A stretch of DNA of 64,000 nt from Melanocharis versteri (taxonomy: Eukaryota > Chordata > Aves > Passeriformes > Melanocharitidae), in assembly GCA_013397845.1 (NCBI GenBank), contig VZTG01005438.1, forward strand, positions 372,001 through 436,000, in the 5' to 3' direction. The notes under the pieces were generated by a model. That model searched no databases and was not told the DNA's origin. It saw only the letters and a program-made list of their open reading frames with translations. The number at the start of each line of letters is the position of its first letter. Position 1 is the stretch's first letter. Position numbers and translations under genes: made by a program. Below are positions 35,601 to 47,233 of this stretch, piece by piece.

Positions 35601-38039
35601 TTTTTTAGAAGCCCTGAAATATCTCATTTTGATCATTAGCATGAAGTCCTGCTGATGTTGAGATACCTCATTAGAATGGTGGGCAACTTGTCTTTAATTG
35701 AAATTATTATTCTTTTGAAATGAATGGCACTGCCTGAATGTGTTCCGTCACATCTTGATAGTTAATTAAATAGATTTTATCAGAATAGTCAACCACACGA
35801 AATACAACCTATTAAAGAATGTATTTGACAAAAAAAATAAATTGATCATCATACTCTTATTGATATCAAGTACAGACACCATCACCATTTTTCATCCAAT
35901 ATAACCAGCAAGATTTCAACAAGTGTCAGTGTACTAAGGAATTACATTGCACTTTTTAAAAAGTGCCCTCCTACAAGGCTAATTTTTCTGTACAGAAAAG
36001 TAAATGAAGACTGATCATTAGAAGGCACAGCAGTAAGAGGATCTTGAAGTAGGAGATGAGGTGAAGATTTTCTTTTCTCAAAAAGAAGTAGGAAGAAAAT
36101 AATGATTTCTGGCATTGAACTGTAAGGTCAGAGCTGCTCTTAAAAGGCAGACTCTCACTCTTACGAATGTTTTATCTACCCAAATGTATGTGCCTTCAGA
36201 TACCCAACAATAATCACTTTTTAAATCATACATCTACTGGATATCACATTTACCTTTTTCACATTTCTTGTGAGTTTCCTACTCAGTATGGTGGGATTTT
36301 TTAGTTCTCATGCCCACATAGACATCAGATCCAATCCTGTGATGTTCTTGCTGGCTGACTTTGAAGGCAATGTCATTAAAGACCTGTTATTCAAATCTTC
36401 ATCTGAATCCAGCCTTCAATGTGTTAAGCATTTGAGCCCTTATTTTTGTGACATTCTGAGTCCACTCATTGTAGGTGTGTGGATACTTGACAGAGCCAGC
36501 CAATGAAGCAAAAATATGCCATGAATAATCATTAGCATGTATGAACAAATGCACTTTCACTGTGTCACCAGTTATCCAGCTCCCTCCCCAAAAGCATGCG
36601 CACCTCAGGAAGACTAAAACAGACTGAATCAGATCCCCTAGACGCCTGTGACAACGGCCAAAACCAGCACCTTTACAAAAGGAGCCTGAAGTCCATGTTG
36701 CAGTTAAAACTCTCAAGATACAGCCCATGGGCACTCTCATGGGGTAATATTTTCAAAAGGCCTCAAAGCAGATTTTTAAAAGTGAACTTTCAGATGCACA
36801 CATCTAGGAGAATGAAATCCTGCAGGATACCTTTTCATAGTGCTTGTTACAAAAGGCAAGGAGAAACCATCTGCATGTTTAGGCATTGAAATTCCATCTT
36901 AAAATCCACCTTTAAGTAGTTTAACTGCAGGTCCTCCTGTCCAAGTCACTAGGATTCAAAGCTTATTATCTCTGAGTATCCTGATATTATATCCTATAGA
37001 CTTAATGGGATACAAGCTCCTAAATCAGTTGTGTGGGTTCCAGTTATTTTAAGGATGATTTATAGAATTTAAAAAACCAAACATTATCACTATTCTTTAG
37101 CCACAGGGAAAACAATATTATAACAATGAAGAAACTGGATCCTGCGATTAGACATTGTATGTCACCTTATGGATAATACATAGTTCATATCGAGTTGGAG
37201 TCAAAAGGGGAAAAGTTCTATTTCCACAGCTTGAAGGAACATCACTGGTAAAGAATCAGTCTGCTTTTGCAGCTCCCCTGCCAAGCCTCAGCAGGGTCCT
37301 GCCCAAATGAGTGGCTTGGTAGGAAGCACTGGTGAGCTGATAGGAAAAGAAAGGAAGAGCTGTTTCTGCAATATTGCTGAATTATTTTTCTTCAGGCCTT
37401 TATGCTGATCTGCTATTCCCGAGCTTCAAAATGTTATCTGACAAGACAGCAACTATTGGAAACAAGCAAACGCACACTCCTTGTCTGAAATTGGCAAAGA
37501 AGTTGCCACAGAATTTGGATCTGATTTGCCACCCTTAACTGTACCTACAATGGAGGCCATACAACCTGCTCAACTCGATATAAATGCAACCATTCTGTAA
37601 AATGCCTCACATAAGCCATGCTGTCATTTGCCACAGCTAAACACCGCCACATCTGATACTGCAAAATAACAACTGGATGATTCCTCTGATTGATAACTTG
37701 GAAAGAAAGCCGGGAGGGGAAGGGGGATGAAATCCAAAATCATGTTGAAATCATGTAAAGGTTGAAGCTACCTCTCAAAAGGAAAATTTGTATTTCCCTC
37801 CTCCTTTGTCAAACATGCACTCTATATTGCTATTGCTGTACAGACCTATGTTTGGTTGCTCATCTATCTCTGCCACTTAGACACATTGCACTCACCACAA
37901 AATGGGATGTAGCAAGGTGCTCCGGGAACAGACAGAAACAAAAGTCTCCCATAAATTCACAACAGCTCTCCCAGCTACAACTTGATTTAAAATCATGCTT
38001 TAAAGGAGGGAAAAATGGACTGTATATTAGAAAATGAGG
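32675..38039. other. unique noncoding DNA with several conserved-element-like blocks
   Basis: No gene recognised. Landmarks: a 10-bp inverted repeat CCATTACTCA/TGAGTAATGG at 33516-33552; AT-rich non-repetitive blocks at 33100-33240 and 35610-35830 with TTAATTAA/TAATTA-type motifs; and a balanced-composition block at 37370-37720. Frames at 34675-34977 (100 codons), 36399-36740 (113 codons, minus) and 36596-36889 overlap on opposite strands or lack family resemblance. Confidence 0.5.
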
Positions 38040-41000
38040 TTGCTGAATATCGGTGTGCAGGCAGGTGGAATGAGATAACATACTGTGCAATACGCATTTT
38101 TCGCACCGCAGAATTAACGCTGAGACACAGTACAATGTATGTATAAGAAAATCAAATCACCAGTAATTGCAACATGTGCTCCGAGTGATTTCATGCAGCG
38201 CTAGTGGACACAAAGACAATTGCTGGGAAACCTGGAAAATCTGATTCAACACCTTACAGAGATGTTGTTAAAGGCCAGAAGGCACCACTCAAGAAAAAGA
38301 AGCTCTGGTTCCTACCTCAGAAGAAGCCTGCCTGGAACATGGCCATTGTACATCAAAACAAGCCCTCAGTGCAGCCCCACAGGGCAATGTTTACAACATG
38401 CATGATGGTAAAGGGATCAAATTTGTTTGTCTAAATCATGATTTCATGTCCTATTCAGCTGGACACAAACAGCACTATCTTCTTTGGTAATGTGAACATA
38501 ACAATACATGAAAAAATCATCCTTTTTATTGTCCTTTTCTTTGGAAAAGTCTCATCACCTTACCTGGAATCAAAAGCTTTTTATTAGCATTGTTTCCAGC
38601 TGTTGTTAAGATGTCTCAGGAAGCTCCTGATGAGCCATGAAATATTATCACAAGATGAAAATCATATTAATGGAACTGCTTAGGTTTGCGGTGAAAAATT
38701 AGATAACCTAATTTGTAGTTCAATTTCCAAGGCACCTATTTGTTAGCTAAGTAATTTACCACCATCTTTCATCATTTAAGTCCTTTTCCTCTCTGAAGAT
38801 TTAATTAGTTTCCTTCTCTGTCTCACACACAATTTTCTTGAGCTGTTTCAGGCAGTCCCAACAACCCCCCAAGAAATGTCCCCATGAACACAGAGGAGAA
38901 ATCAATATCTTCCACGCCTGTTCCGTAAAAGAACGCAGCATTTTCTGATAGCTGCAAACAAGATGGGATTTAGGCCACAAATATTTCCCAGTCAAGCATG
39001 AAAACAACACTGGTACCCTGCTGGTGAGCAGCCATGCGGCCCAAGAGTGACCAGTGGCAGAACACATCCAGGTTCAGGCCTTTCGAAAACAATTTGCCCT
39101 GAAGAAATCCCATAAATAATCTGATGTGAAACAAAACCATGCATTTCATCTCTCATAATAAGCACACAGCATGATGCGTGAGAACAGTCATCAAACCGCT
39201 TCCAAGATGAGAGCTCAGTTCAATAAATTCCCTCGTATTTGTCTGTGCTTTTTGCTTCTATTATACATTATCAAGTTTCACTAAACTGCCTTATGAATAT
39301 ATCTCTAAATTAACCTCAAGTCTACTCCTACTCACTTTTACAGAGGTCGGTGTAAACCTGTCATTAAATCCAGCAGGGATAGGTTTGGGTCCAGAATGAG
39401 TAACCTTTCCTTACTTTCCTTGTTTGCTATCTTTATTTCACCTTGGTCTAACCTTAATTACACAGTAACTTAATATTATCCTTCCTATTCACACAGCCAA
39501 GTAATTGCCCTCTTTCTGTCATCTCTGCTATTTTTAACACACCCTTTGTTGTTTTTTGAATACTAATACAAACATTGATACCAATCAAAGAGTATGCAAA
39601 CAGGCTACTGGGCTTGCACTTAACACTACTACAGGAGGACAATAACTGGGACTTGGGGGACAAAGTGTCATTCCCTACGCCTTTACAAGGTACCCAGCAC
39701 ACCAGCCCTGGTGTGATGAATGCTACCATCTCTGCCTAAAGGTATCTTTTTTCAAGATTCCCATTATTTCAGTCTTCAAGCATCTCATATCATTTCCTTT
39801 CTGTGTGAGCTAAGGAAGTTACTGTAGTGGTTTAGACATTACAGACTGTGAAATGTGGGAATGTTTCTTTTGACTTCAGAGCAAGAATCACTTATGTCGC
39901 ACTTACATCTTTTATAAGAAAATGTTAGTAAACAAATTAAATGAAGAGTCAGAGTTTGACTCTATACACTCAGCTGTGGGGTGGCTCTGGGTTATGGCCT
40001 CTTCCACTAGTCCTGATTTACATTTACCCATAGCACTCATTAAACATATCAATGGTTATGTATGTTGCCTCTTTTGGATCTAATCCTCAGGCACTTAACT
40101 ATGCCATGGCAGGTAGAGAAAGCTTAGGAACATATATTAATTGCATATATTACATTAGGAGAGATATACCAGGTCTGTTCTATGATCCCTCACACTCATT
40201 CTCTGAGGTTTGCTGGAGTGCCATGATTAATGAGAACAAAACATGCATGGAAATTTGGTTTCATCATGCTCTTACTCAGCATTCAGAGGATTTTGGACTG
40301 TTTCTCCGAGCTGGGCAGGTAAAAGGCAGTTGTTTCAGCACAGAGTACTAAGCACTAATGTGCTTAACCCTTTCCTCTTGGGGAGTTTTTGTTCAGATGG
40401 TGGGAAGAATCTACAGAGGGATGAAACTTGTACTCAGGGCAGCTTGGGACCAGCACACCCTGAGTTGCAGGTGCGACTGCAGGGCTTGTCCAGATTACAC
40501 AAACTGGTGAGTGTCAGCCTACTGAGATGCATGTTACCTCCCCAACTGTTAGCCTCTGAGTCTTGCTACAAATTAAATAAAGGCCAATGGCAGCTAACTA
40601 TAAACTGCCACATGGAATCAAGCTATGGTCGTTATGGCAGGTATCATGCCTGATGTAGAGCAAATGATTTTGGTAAGGGCTGTAAAACCTTCTCCCCTGG
40701 GAATGTACTGCCATCAACACGATTTATGGGCTATATTAGCACTCTGCTCATGAGCCTTACTCTCCCCAGAAACTTTTGGAATTGGGAAGGTGGAAAGATG
40801 CTCATAAAACAGCAATATATTTGACACGCTGTTCAGTAGGATCAGAAAGCAATCTGCAGAGGTCTGACTTCTGACAAGGAATGCTGTTTAAAAAATCACA
40901 GTAACTGTCAAACTTATTCCTTCTACCATCCAGGATACAAGGCCAATTTACAAAAAGACCTTGAACAGTCATCAATCACCCAACACATCTGACAGTCACA

Positions 41001-44000
41001 TCAACTGTATAGCCTGGGCAAGCATTTTGTGTCCTCAGAGGCAGCTTGATAGTTCAAGCTTCAGTAACACAGCAGCAGTCAGAAAGGCCAACAGTCTGTG
41101 CAAGAGAGGTAGAGGTTTCCCGACATGTCAGGTAGCAGCTTGACCTTCTGGTTTTTCATTTTTCTCCCTACCAGCCCTCTAATACATCAGGACTCATTTG
41201 TGACTTCGCCTCAAGTCCTAATGAAGGTATTGGTCCATGTGTCCATGATGTGTGAAAAGAATATTCTGGAAAGTCTTTTCTCCCCAGTGTATTATTACAT
41301 GTGATATTGGAAAGTCCTAGGGGAGTCTTCAGCTGTTTCTGATGCTCCCTGCAGGGATGTGCCATAAACATCACATTCCTTCCTCTGCCAACACAGAGGC
41401 TGTGCTGTGAGACCAATTTGAGCTAGACAAAAAAAAAATTCTTCCATGGCGTGTACCTCAAATTGGAGATTCAATGGCACAACTCACATATGTTAACTTT
41501 CACAATGGCTTGCTGCTTTTCATTTTCTTTGCAGTTTTATTTTTCTTTCAAATTGTAAAAACAAACTTTGCTTAAGAAAATCCACATTAATTACATAAGA
41601 TATACAGAAAGGGGGTGTGTCCAGGGAATAAAGCCATTTCTGCATCTGAGATCATTTCACTTCAGCTAGAGAACTCACATGAAGCCCTCTCCAACTTTCT
41701 TTTCTGATTGTTTTACTGCTTTCCTTTGAAATATTACTGCTATTACTCATGCAGCCTCAAAACACTTTCTTGGGTACACCTGCTCTTAACACCTTTTCCT
41801 CTCTCTGTGACTCCTTCTTCCATATATCCAGCACAGGACAAAAGTTTCCTGTAGTACACAAGCAGGGAATGCCACAGATCTGCTGCAGTATTCCTGAATG
41901 CAGCTCACAACATGTATAAAGCCTGTTAATTAGTTCTCTTTAAAGAGCTTTTGCAAATGTCCTTATATGCAAGATAGAAGCAAATGTATCATCAGACACT
42001 GGGCCCAGAATTATTGATGTCAATGACTTGCAGATTTTGGAAAAAGTCCATTTCTCCTTCCCTTTTCTGTTAAAGTTCCCTCTGAGACATATGTACAAAG
42101 CCCATTCTTTTTAACTGTCTCCTTGCAGTCTTGGAAACACTTTGTCTCAGTTCCTGATATATGAGCATCTGACAGGGTTCTCAACACACCTGCTCCAGCA
42201 AAGGAAAACGATTTCTTCACAGGGCGAGATTTGTTCTTAGCTATTTCAGGTTAGAGCCTCTGCTAAGCTTGTATAACACTTGGAAATAAAGCAATTTTTT
42301 TAAAAGGTGGGGAAAAAAAGAAAACTTCCACACTTTGGGAAGTATACCTTCATCTCATTCTAGGTCAGTACTCTGACCTGGACATACATCTCCACCTTTT
42401 GCTTCTTCTTTGCCTTAGCAATGGGATGCTTAATATATTAAAGCATTATTTTTCATCCTCCCTTTATTGCAAAACGTTGTCCTTTGTCTGAAAGGTCACC
42501 AGCATTTACTAGCAGTTATCTCTGAGCAATAGAAAGCCAAGGCAGTATTTTTCCTCTACCTGTGGTGCAAAATTCTCGTTCTAGATGCAATGCCTAAAAA
42601 CCAAGTGACTTCAATCTACTGTACCCTCATGATATTTTCTGACATTACTGCATAGCAGGAAAGTCTAACCTTCCCTGGATGGAAAGAGATATGCCCAAAT
42701 ATATGTGCACATGCACTTGCTTTTAAATAAACTCAGTCTTATAAAAGTTTATAAAAGCTTTTCTTCCTTTCTAAAATACAACACACTTCAGGTCCACTTT
42801 GCTCTTGCCAGAGAAGCAAGCACAATTCAATCCATTTTTCACAAATAGAAATGTCAAGGTCTGCTTTCTGGCACACAGCTACCACTGTAGCTACCACAGA
42901 CATTGCTGCAGAAAAGACATAAGGCTTTGCCTGTGACACAGGCTGTTGGAAAGGGCAGGAATAGCAGCTTTCCAACTCAAATAATTTCTCTACAGCTGAA
43001 AGGCCAGTTGTACTCATTAAGACAACTAAACCTCCCAGGGAAAGGAATTTGAAAAACTATACACCTGCCTGATTTCTACAGAGTCTGGCCAGCTTTATTC
43101 CAGTACATTAGTTTTATTCTGGCACAAGCCAATGCTTTATTATTGCATACATATCCAATACTGACACATTGAAAGATGTGGAGGCCAGATGTCAAGCTCA
43201 TGTGAAGATGCTTAGCCATGATTTTCTTGTCTCTAATGTATGATTACATTATCATGTGAAATCTCACAGTATCTGAAGAAAACAATTCTGAAATTGACGT
43301 TTCATCAGTTCACTTGACAGGTACAAAGACAGGGAAGGAACCATGAGTTGCGGCTTCTACAGTCATATGCACAGCATGCTTAATCCAGAGGAATCTATAC
43401 AGCTTTTTAGCCTGGAATACCTATAGGACCTTGTTCATATTTTTCATACGCTTCTTCCAATTTTCAGAAAAATCTAAATTGTTCCTGGAGTGCTGTAATT
43501 TGTATCCAGGAAAGGTTATTTGTAACAGCCACAGGTACTTAGCTGTCAGCAAAGTAGAAACACTCTTGGGTTTGTCTGTATTCTGCATATTTCCCAGCCT
43601 TACCTTATTGGGACCTCATGGGACTCTCCACTTAAGGTGTCTGGGCATGACATTCTCACCCCACAGAGATCCATCAATGGTAAATTTATCATTAGCCTGG
43701 TATCAGTTTTCAGCTGGTAAGAAAAGATACATGAATATTGCTACTATTTCTAAGGAATTTCATAAAGCCAATGGTAATTTTTGCATGTATGAGGCCATGT
43801 TCTCTGCAAATACAGCATTTATCAAATACTAACAGCCACCAGCCTCTATTTTACCAGGAGGATAATTATGTCTAGAAGACTGTAGGAATTTCAAGGTAGA
43901 TTTATAGGTTAATATTTTGCAAAATTAACTTCTAAGACTTCTGCACAATTCTGTGGTTTATGGACAGTTCAGGAAATTAAAGGCCAAAAGATTGTCAAGA

Positions 44001-44448
44001 AAGAATGAACTACGCAATACTTTCAGATATCAGAATGAAATGTCCATTCCCTATCTGGGTACCAGCCCAATTTCTACAGCTGTATAACAGAGACTACTAA
44101 GAAGCATTTCTGGCAGCTTGAAAGTGAATTTCCAGCCTCCCTTGAATTCAAAGAGGTAATTAGTCATAACATTAGAGTTGCTTTTAGAAAGACACGCTAT
44201 TCAGTCTTCACGAGTTAAGTCCAAGACTATGAATAGGCTTGAGTTTCACAACAGGTTCCTTTCCCAAATTCTGCCTTTCAGAGGACAATTTTCTGTGAGG
44301 TAAGGCCACATTCCTCAGACTACACAGGAAAGTTTACAATAAGAAACAATAACTCTACAGCAACATTAGGTGAAATACTTAAAACTACACATCCCTTTAG
44401 AAAAGAAATAGCTTTCTGGAAGCATGCAAACATAAAGGTGTTGCGGTG
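38040..44448. other. unique noncoding DNA
   Basis: No exon or named repeat found. Non-repetitive segments retaining unusual CpGs for this region lie at 38045-38200, and balanced blocks that look conserved lie at 39090-39290 and 43085-43310. Frames such as 40052-40351, 40243-40653 (136 codons) and 43431-43832 (133 codons) match nothing I recognise and have no convincing splice context. Confidence 0.5.
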
Positions 44449-44687
44449 GCCTCTTACTGGACTGCTGGCCCAAAGCCAGGACTTGAGGAGCCCAAAAGAG
44501 TCCACCGGGACTTCGAGAAAACCCCCCTCTGAACCTTCACCCAAATGGTTGCTTCCACCCTGGTTACCTGTCTGTTAACAGGTTCCCCCCTCCCCTGGCT
44601 CCCTGTTATAGGTCCGGTTACAAGGTTACACCCCCCAACTCGATTCTAACCGGTCAGTACTCCACAACCCCACCCATTCTGTTGTAG

Positions 44688-44694
44688 TATATAA
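44688..44694 (+). promoter_or_regulatory. TATA box of LTR 1
   Basis: TATATAA in a GTAGTATATAACAGG context, 170 bp upstream of the LTR polyadenylation signal. Expected transcription start is about 25-30 bp downstream, near 44718-44722. Confidence 0.7.
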
Positions 44695-44857
44695 CAGGCT
44701 GCTCAGCGTGTCTTGGGGTCTCTTGCCTTAAGCTCTCAGGCGCCCAGGAGCTGCGTCTCCCTGCGCCTGGGGCTGAAGCGCACCTGCACCAGGCTCTTCG
44801 ATCCCCTGCGCTCACCCTTCCCTGCCTTGGTTTGCTTCCCTTCGACCTGTCGACTAC

Positions 44858-44863
44858 AATAAA
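44858..44863 (+). terminator. polyadenylation signal of LTR 1
   Basis: AATAAA followed by C-rich and then T/G-containing sequence (CCTGTTTTCACC), as usual at the R/U5 boundary of a retroviral LTR. Confidence 0.7.
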
Positions 44864-45091
44864 CCCGCACCTACCTGTTTTCACCCCGAAGAGCTGCCTC
44901 CAGCCTCTTGTCTCGTTCCTGTGCCTTTGCCATCGGTAGAACAGCGAGCCCTGAGTGAGTTCCTGCTGTCCTTCCCGCCAGGCGACACCCCGGCTTCCCG
45001 CCGTACCGGGCAGCGGTTCGGTCATAACGTCGGTCTCGGCAGTCCCCGGGCGAGCTAGCCACCAGCCTGCGGGACGGGGACGCGTTATACA

Positions 45092-46520
45092 GGTCTGAAG
45101 ATCTGGTGCAATTCGCAAATGCAAATCAGGTGCAACAGAGATGCCAGCTTTATGAATAAATACCTGTAGCTGTAATGCTTCATCTTCAGTACTCAATAGG
45201 CCAAGGCATCTTTCTAGCAATGTGAGTCCTTCTGTGGTTTTTGATCTAAAAATATGCAAAGTTTCAGAAATGGAGTGAAAAATTTTCTTCAATATGGAAA
45301 TCCTGTTTTCTGTCTACCATAGAAAATATCAAACATCTTTCATTAAAAACAGCTTTCAGGAGAAAAAAGATCTGCATTGCCCCTCCATTTTTTCCTTTCC
45401 CATCACTTTACAGGGGAAGGTTAATCCTTTATCATGTTGCCAGGTAAATAGGTAGTCGGCAAGAATTAATGGCATTGTGGAACTATCTTCAAAATCTAAA
45501 GAGCTTACACAATGTCTTGCATATTTATATTGAATAGAAATAGCAATAACTGGGGCTGGTGATGTGGTTTCAGTAGAACATGGCACAGAAGTTTCTCCTC
45601 TGTGATTCTGACTACAGCATTGCAAGCAGTATTATACTGGCTCCAGTCCATCTCATTTCATTTTGTCTGCAAGTGCATCAAAATGTAACCACATAGTCTG
45701 AGGGAAAAGAAGGAGAAGAAAATAATTCAGCCTTTTGGAAATAAGCAGCTAATTTTCTTATTCTGTGGAGTGAATTCCAATAAGACCTCCAGAGGCAAGG
45801 CTGTCAGATATCAATGTCAGATGACTGCCTCACTCCTCCAGCACAGGGAACTGGGGAGAAGCACTGGATACCTGCTTGGAATCCAGCCCTCCTCCAGGCA
45901 AGGCGACCTGTGGAGCAGTGCTGTGAGGCAGACTGATGGCTCCACCAGAGCCCCTGAGCACGCCTCTGCACAGCTCAGATGAGAGGAGTGCTGCCTGCTG
46001 CTTGGGCCTTTCCTCAGGCTACAAAGTTTTGATGCTGTTTCTACTCTCTGAGAAAGGCATCCAAACCAGTCACCTGTGTCCAGCTCTTACGAAAGCTGGA
46101 CCCAGGACTGTAAGAGCTACGAGTCAGAAGGTGAACAGATCAAATGGAATTGGACTCTTACCTGTGGTGGACAGAAAGAGATACAAAGCCTATTCTGTGA
46201 AATGCACAGGCATTTTATGGTAGAACAGCATCAGTTTGGTATTTTTTTTTAAGTAACTGTAGGGAGATTTTTAAGTAACTGTAGGAGCTCTAGGAGCTGT
46301 TTCTGCCCAGCTAAGTGTGCTAACTAAAGGCAAGCTGGCTATTCTCCTTCAGGTCCCATGGTGTTTGCTCCTTTAAGCACGCGGCAGCACAAAGTGAACA
46401 GAAGGCACCAGGAATACTCTTTGCAGTGTAGTGAAGAGTTCACTGGCTAGGGCATCACCCTGGAACTTGTGCTGAGACACAGCCAGCTTCCAGCTCTTAC
46501 CAGAGGTGACACAAACAGTC
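45092..46520. other. noncoding DNA between the two LTRs
   Basis: No retroviral coding sequence is visible, so the two LTRs are not the ends of one provirus. A perfect octamer motif ATGCAAAT lies at 45119-45126, just after LTR 1. A GC-richer patch lies at 45780-46010. Frames at 45356-45625, 45770-45982 and 45936-46223 are unrecognised. Confidence 0.6.
46246..46284. repeat. 22-bp direct repeat, partial second unit
   Basis: TTTTTAAGTAACTGTAGG occurs at 46246-46263 and again at 46268-46285, i.e. a 22-bp period. A local slippage duplication. Confidence 0.9.
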
Positions 46521-46733
46521 TGTCACCGACGCCGCTCTCTGGCCTTCAGGATGGCCAGCTCGGTGGCCGGGAGCGCGCGTTCTTCCCTGGCCGCTGCCGT
46601 GGGTGGTTGGGTGCTGCTTCAGTGGCGGGAGGGCGAGCGGGGGCTCACACAGGGCCCGCTTCACCCACCGGTGACGAGAGCGCCAGAGGAAGCAAAAGAG
46701 ACGAGAAGGGCTCCTCAAGGTGGAAGGAAGGGG

Positions 46734-46739
46734 TTTATT
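46734..46739 (-). terminator. polyadenylation signal of LTR 2
   Basis: Plus-strand TTTATT, i.e. AATAAA on the minus strand in CCTGGAATAAACCCC, at the expected R-region position downstream of the TATA box. Confidence 0.75.
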
Positions 46740-46839
46740 CCAGGGTCCAGGAGAGGGGTGGAAGAGTGGGCGTGGAAGAGCGGAGGTTGAAGAGCAGGAG
46801 TTGAAGAGCGAGGAGCCCCGAACAGGGCGTTACAAAGGG

Positions 46840-46846
46840 TTTTATA
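46840..46846 (-). promoter_or_regulatory. TATA box of LTR 2
   Basis: Plus-strand TTTTATA, i.e. TATAAAA on the minus strand in a GGGGTATAAAACCC context, about 100 bp before the minus-strand AATAAA. Confidence 0.8.
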
Positions 46847-47233
46847 CCCCTAAAGCGGGGCATGGGGATACATTCAAATAATCCAATCAGGGCATGGAAA
46901 GGGGGCAGTACAGAGGCGGGGATGGGTGCAAATAACCAATAACAACGAAGGGCAGGGAGGAATAACTGGGAGCCAACCATGAACAGTGTAACAACGAATT
47001 CTCTGGAATATAACCCAAGCTGGGAAAACTGGGGGGGGGAGAACAGAAACCAATGGGGATATGGGGATTAACATAATTAGCATATGTGGGGAAAGGTATT
47101 CTGGGAGCTTCAAGGTTTCTCGCCCTAAGCACAAGGGGAGGGAGATGTCCTGAGGTCACTCCAGCAAACACTCCTTGGGGACTTTGCCTGAGCCTGCTCA
47201 GGCAGTGCAGGGAGGCAGTGAACCACGGCAACA

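Larger units (their letters stand above)
44449..45091 (+). mobile_element. endogenous retrovirus LTR 1 (solo), CpG-rich
   Basis: A compact GC- and CpG-rich element begins TGTTGCGGTGGCC and probably ends GCGTTATACA (canonical TG...CA). It has a TATA box (44688-44694, TATATAA) and a polyadenylation signal AATAAA (44858-44863), 170 bp apart, then a U5-like C/T-rich region of about 230 bp. This is the U3-R-U5 order of a retroviral LTR on the plus strand. No gag, pol or env follows, so it is solitary. I see no clean target-site duplication (AAAGG before, ACAGG across the 3' edge is at best suggestive). The 212-codon minus-strand frame 44654-45292 is antisense to the LTR and not a gene. Its start resembles that of LTR 2. 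Confidence 0.85.
46521..47233 (-). mobile_element. endogenous retrovirus LTR 2 (solo), CpG-rich
   Basis: On the minus strand this begins TGTTGCCGTGGTTCACTGCC and ends GCGTCGGTGACA. U3 holds three ATTGG (inverted CCAAT) boxes (plus-strand CCAAT at 46883, 46936, 47050), then a TATA box (46840-46846) and an AATAAA signal (46734-46739), followed by a GC-rich, CpG-rich U5 of about 210 bp. The terminus TGTTGC[C/G]GTGG is shared with LTR 1, which lies 1.4 kb away in opposite orientation. No viral genes adjoin, and no clear target-site duplication is seen at the chosen edges. The many overlapping frames here (46469-47255) are by-products of GC-richness. Confidence 0.83.

Noticed and set aside
40243..40653. 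136-codon plus-strand frame
   Set aside because: Overlaps another unrelated plus-strand frame (40052-40351); no domain or splice signals seen.
44654..45292. 212-codon minus-strand open frame
   Set aside because: It is antisense to LTR 1 over most of its length, and its opening comes from the GC-rich U5 region. No protein family resemblance.
44449..47233. One full provirus flanked by two LTRs
   Set aside because: The LTRs are in opposite orientations and no gag, pol or env sequence lies between them.
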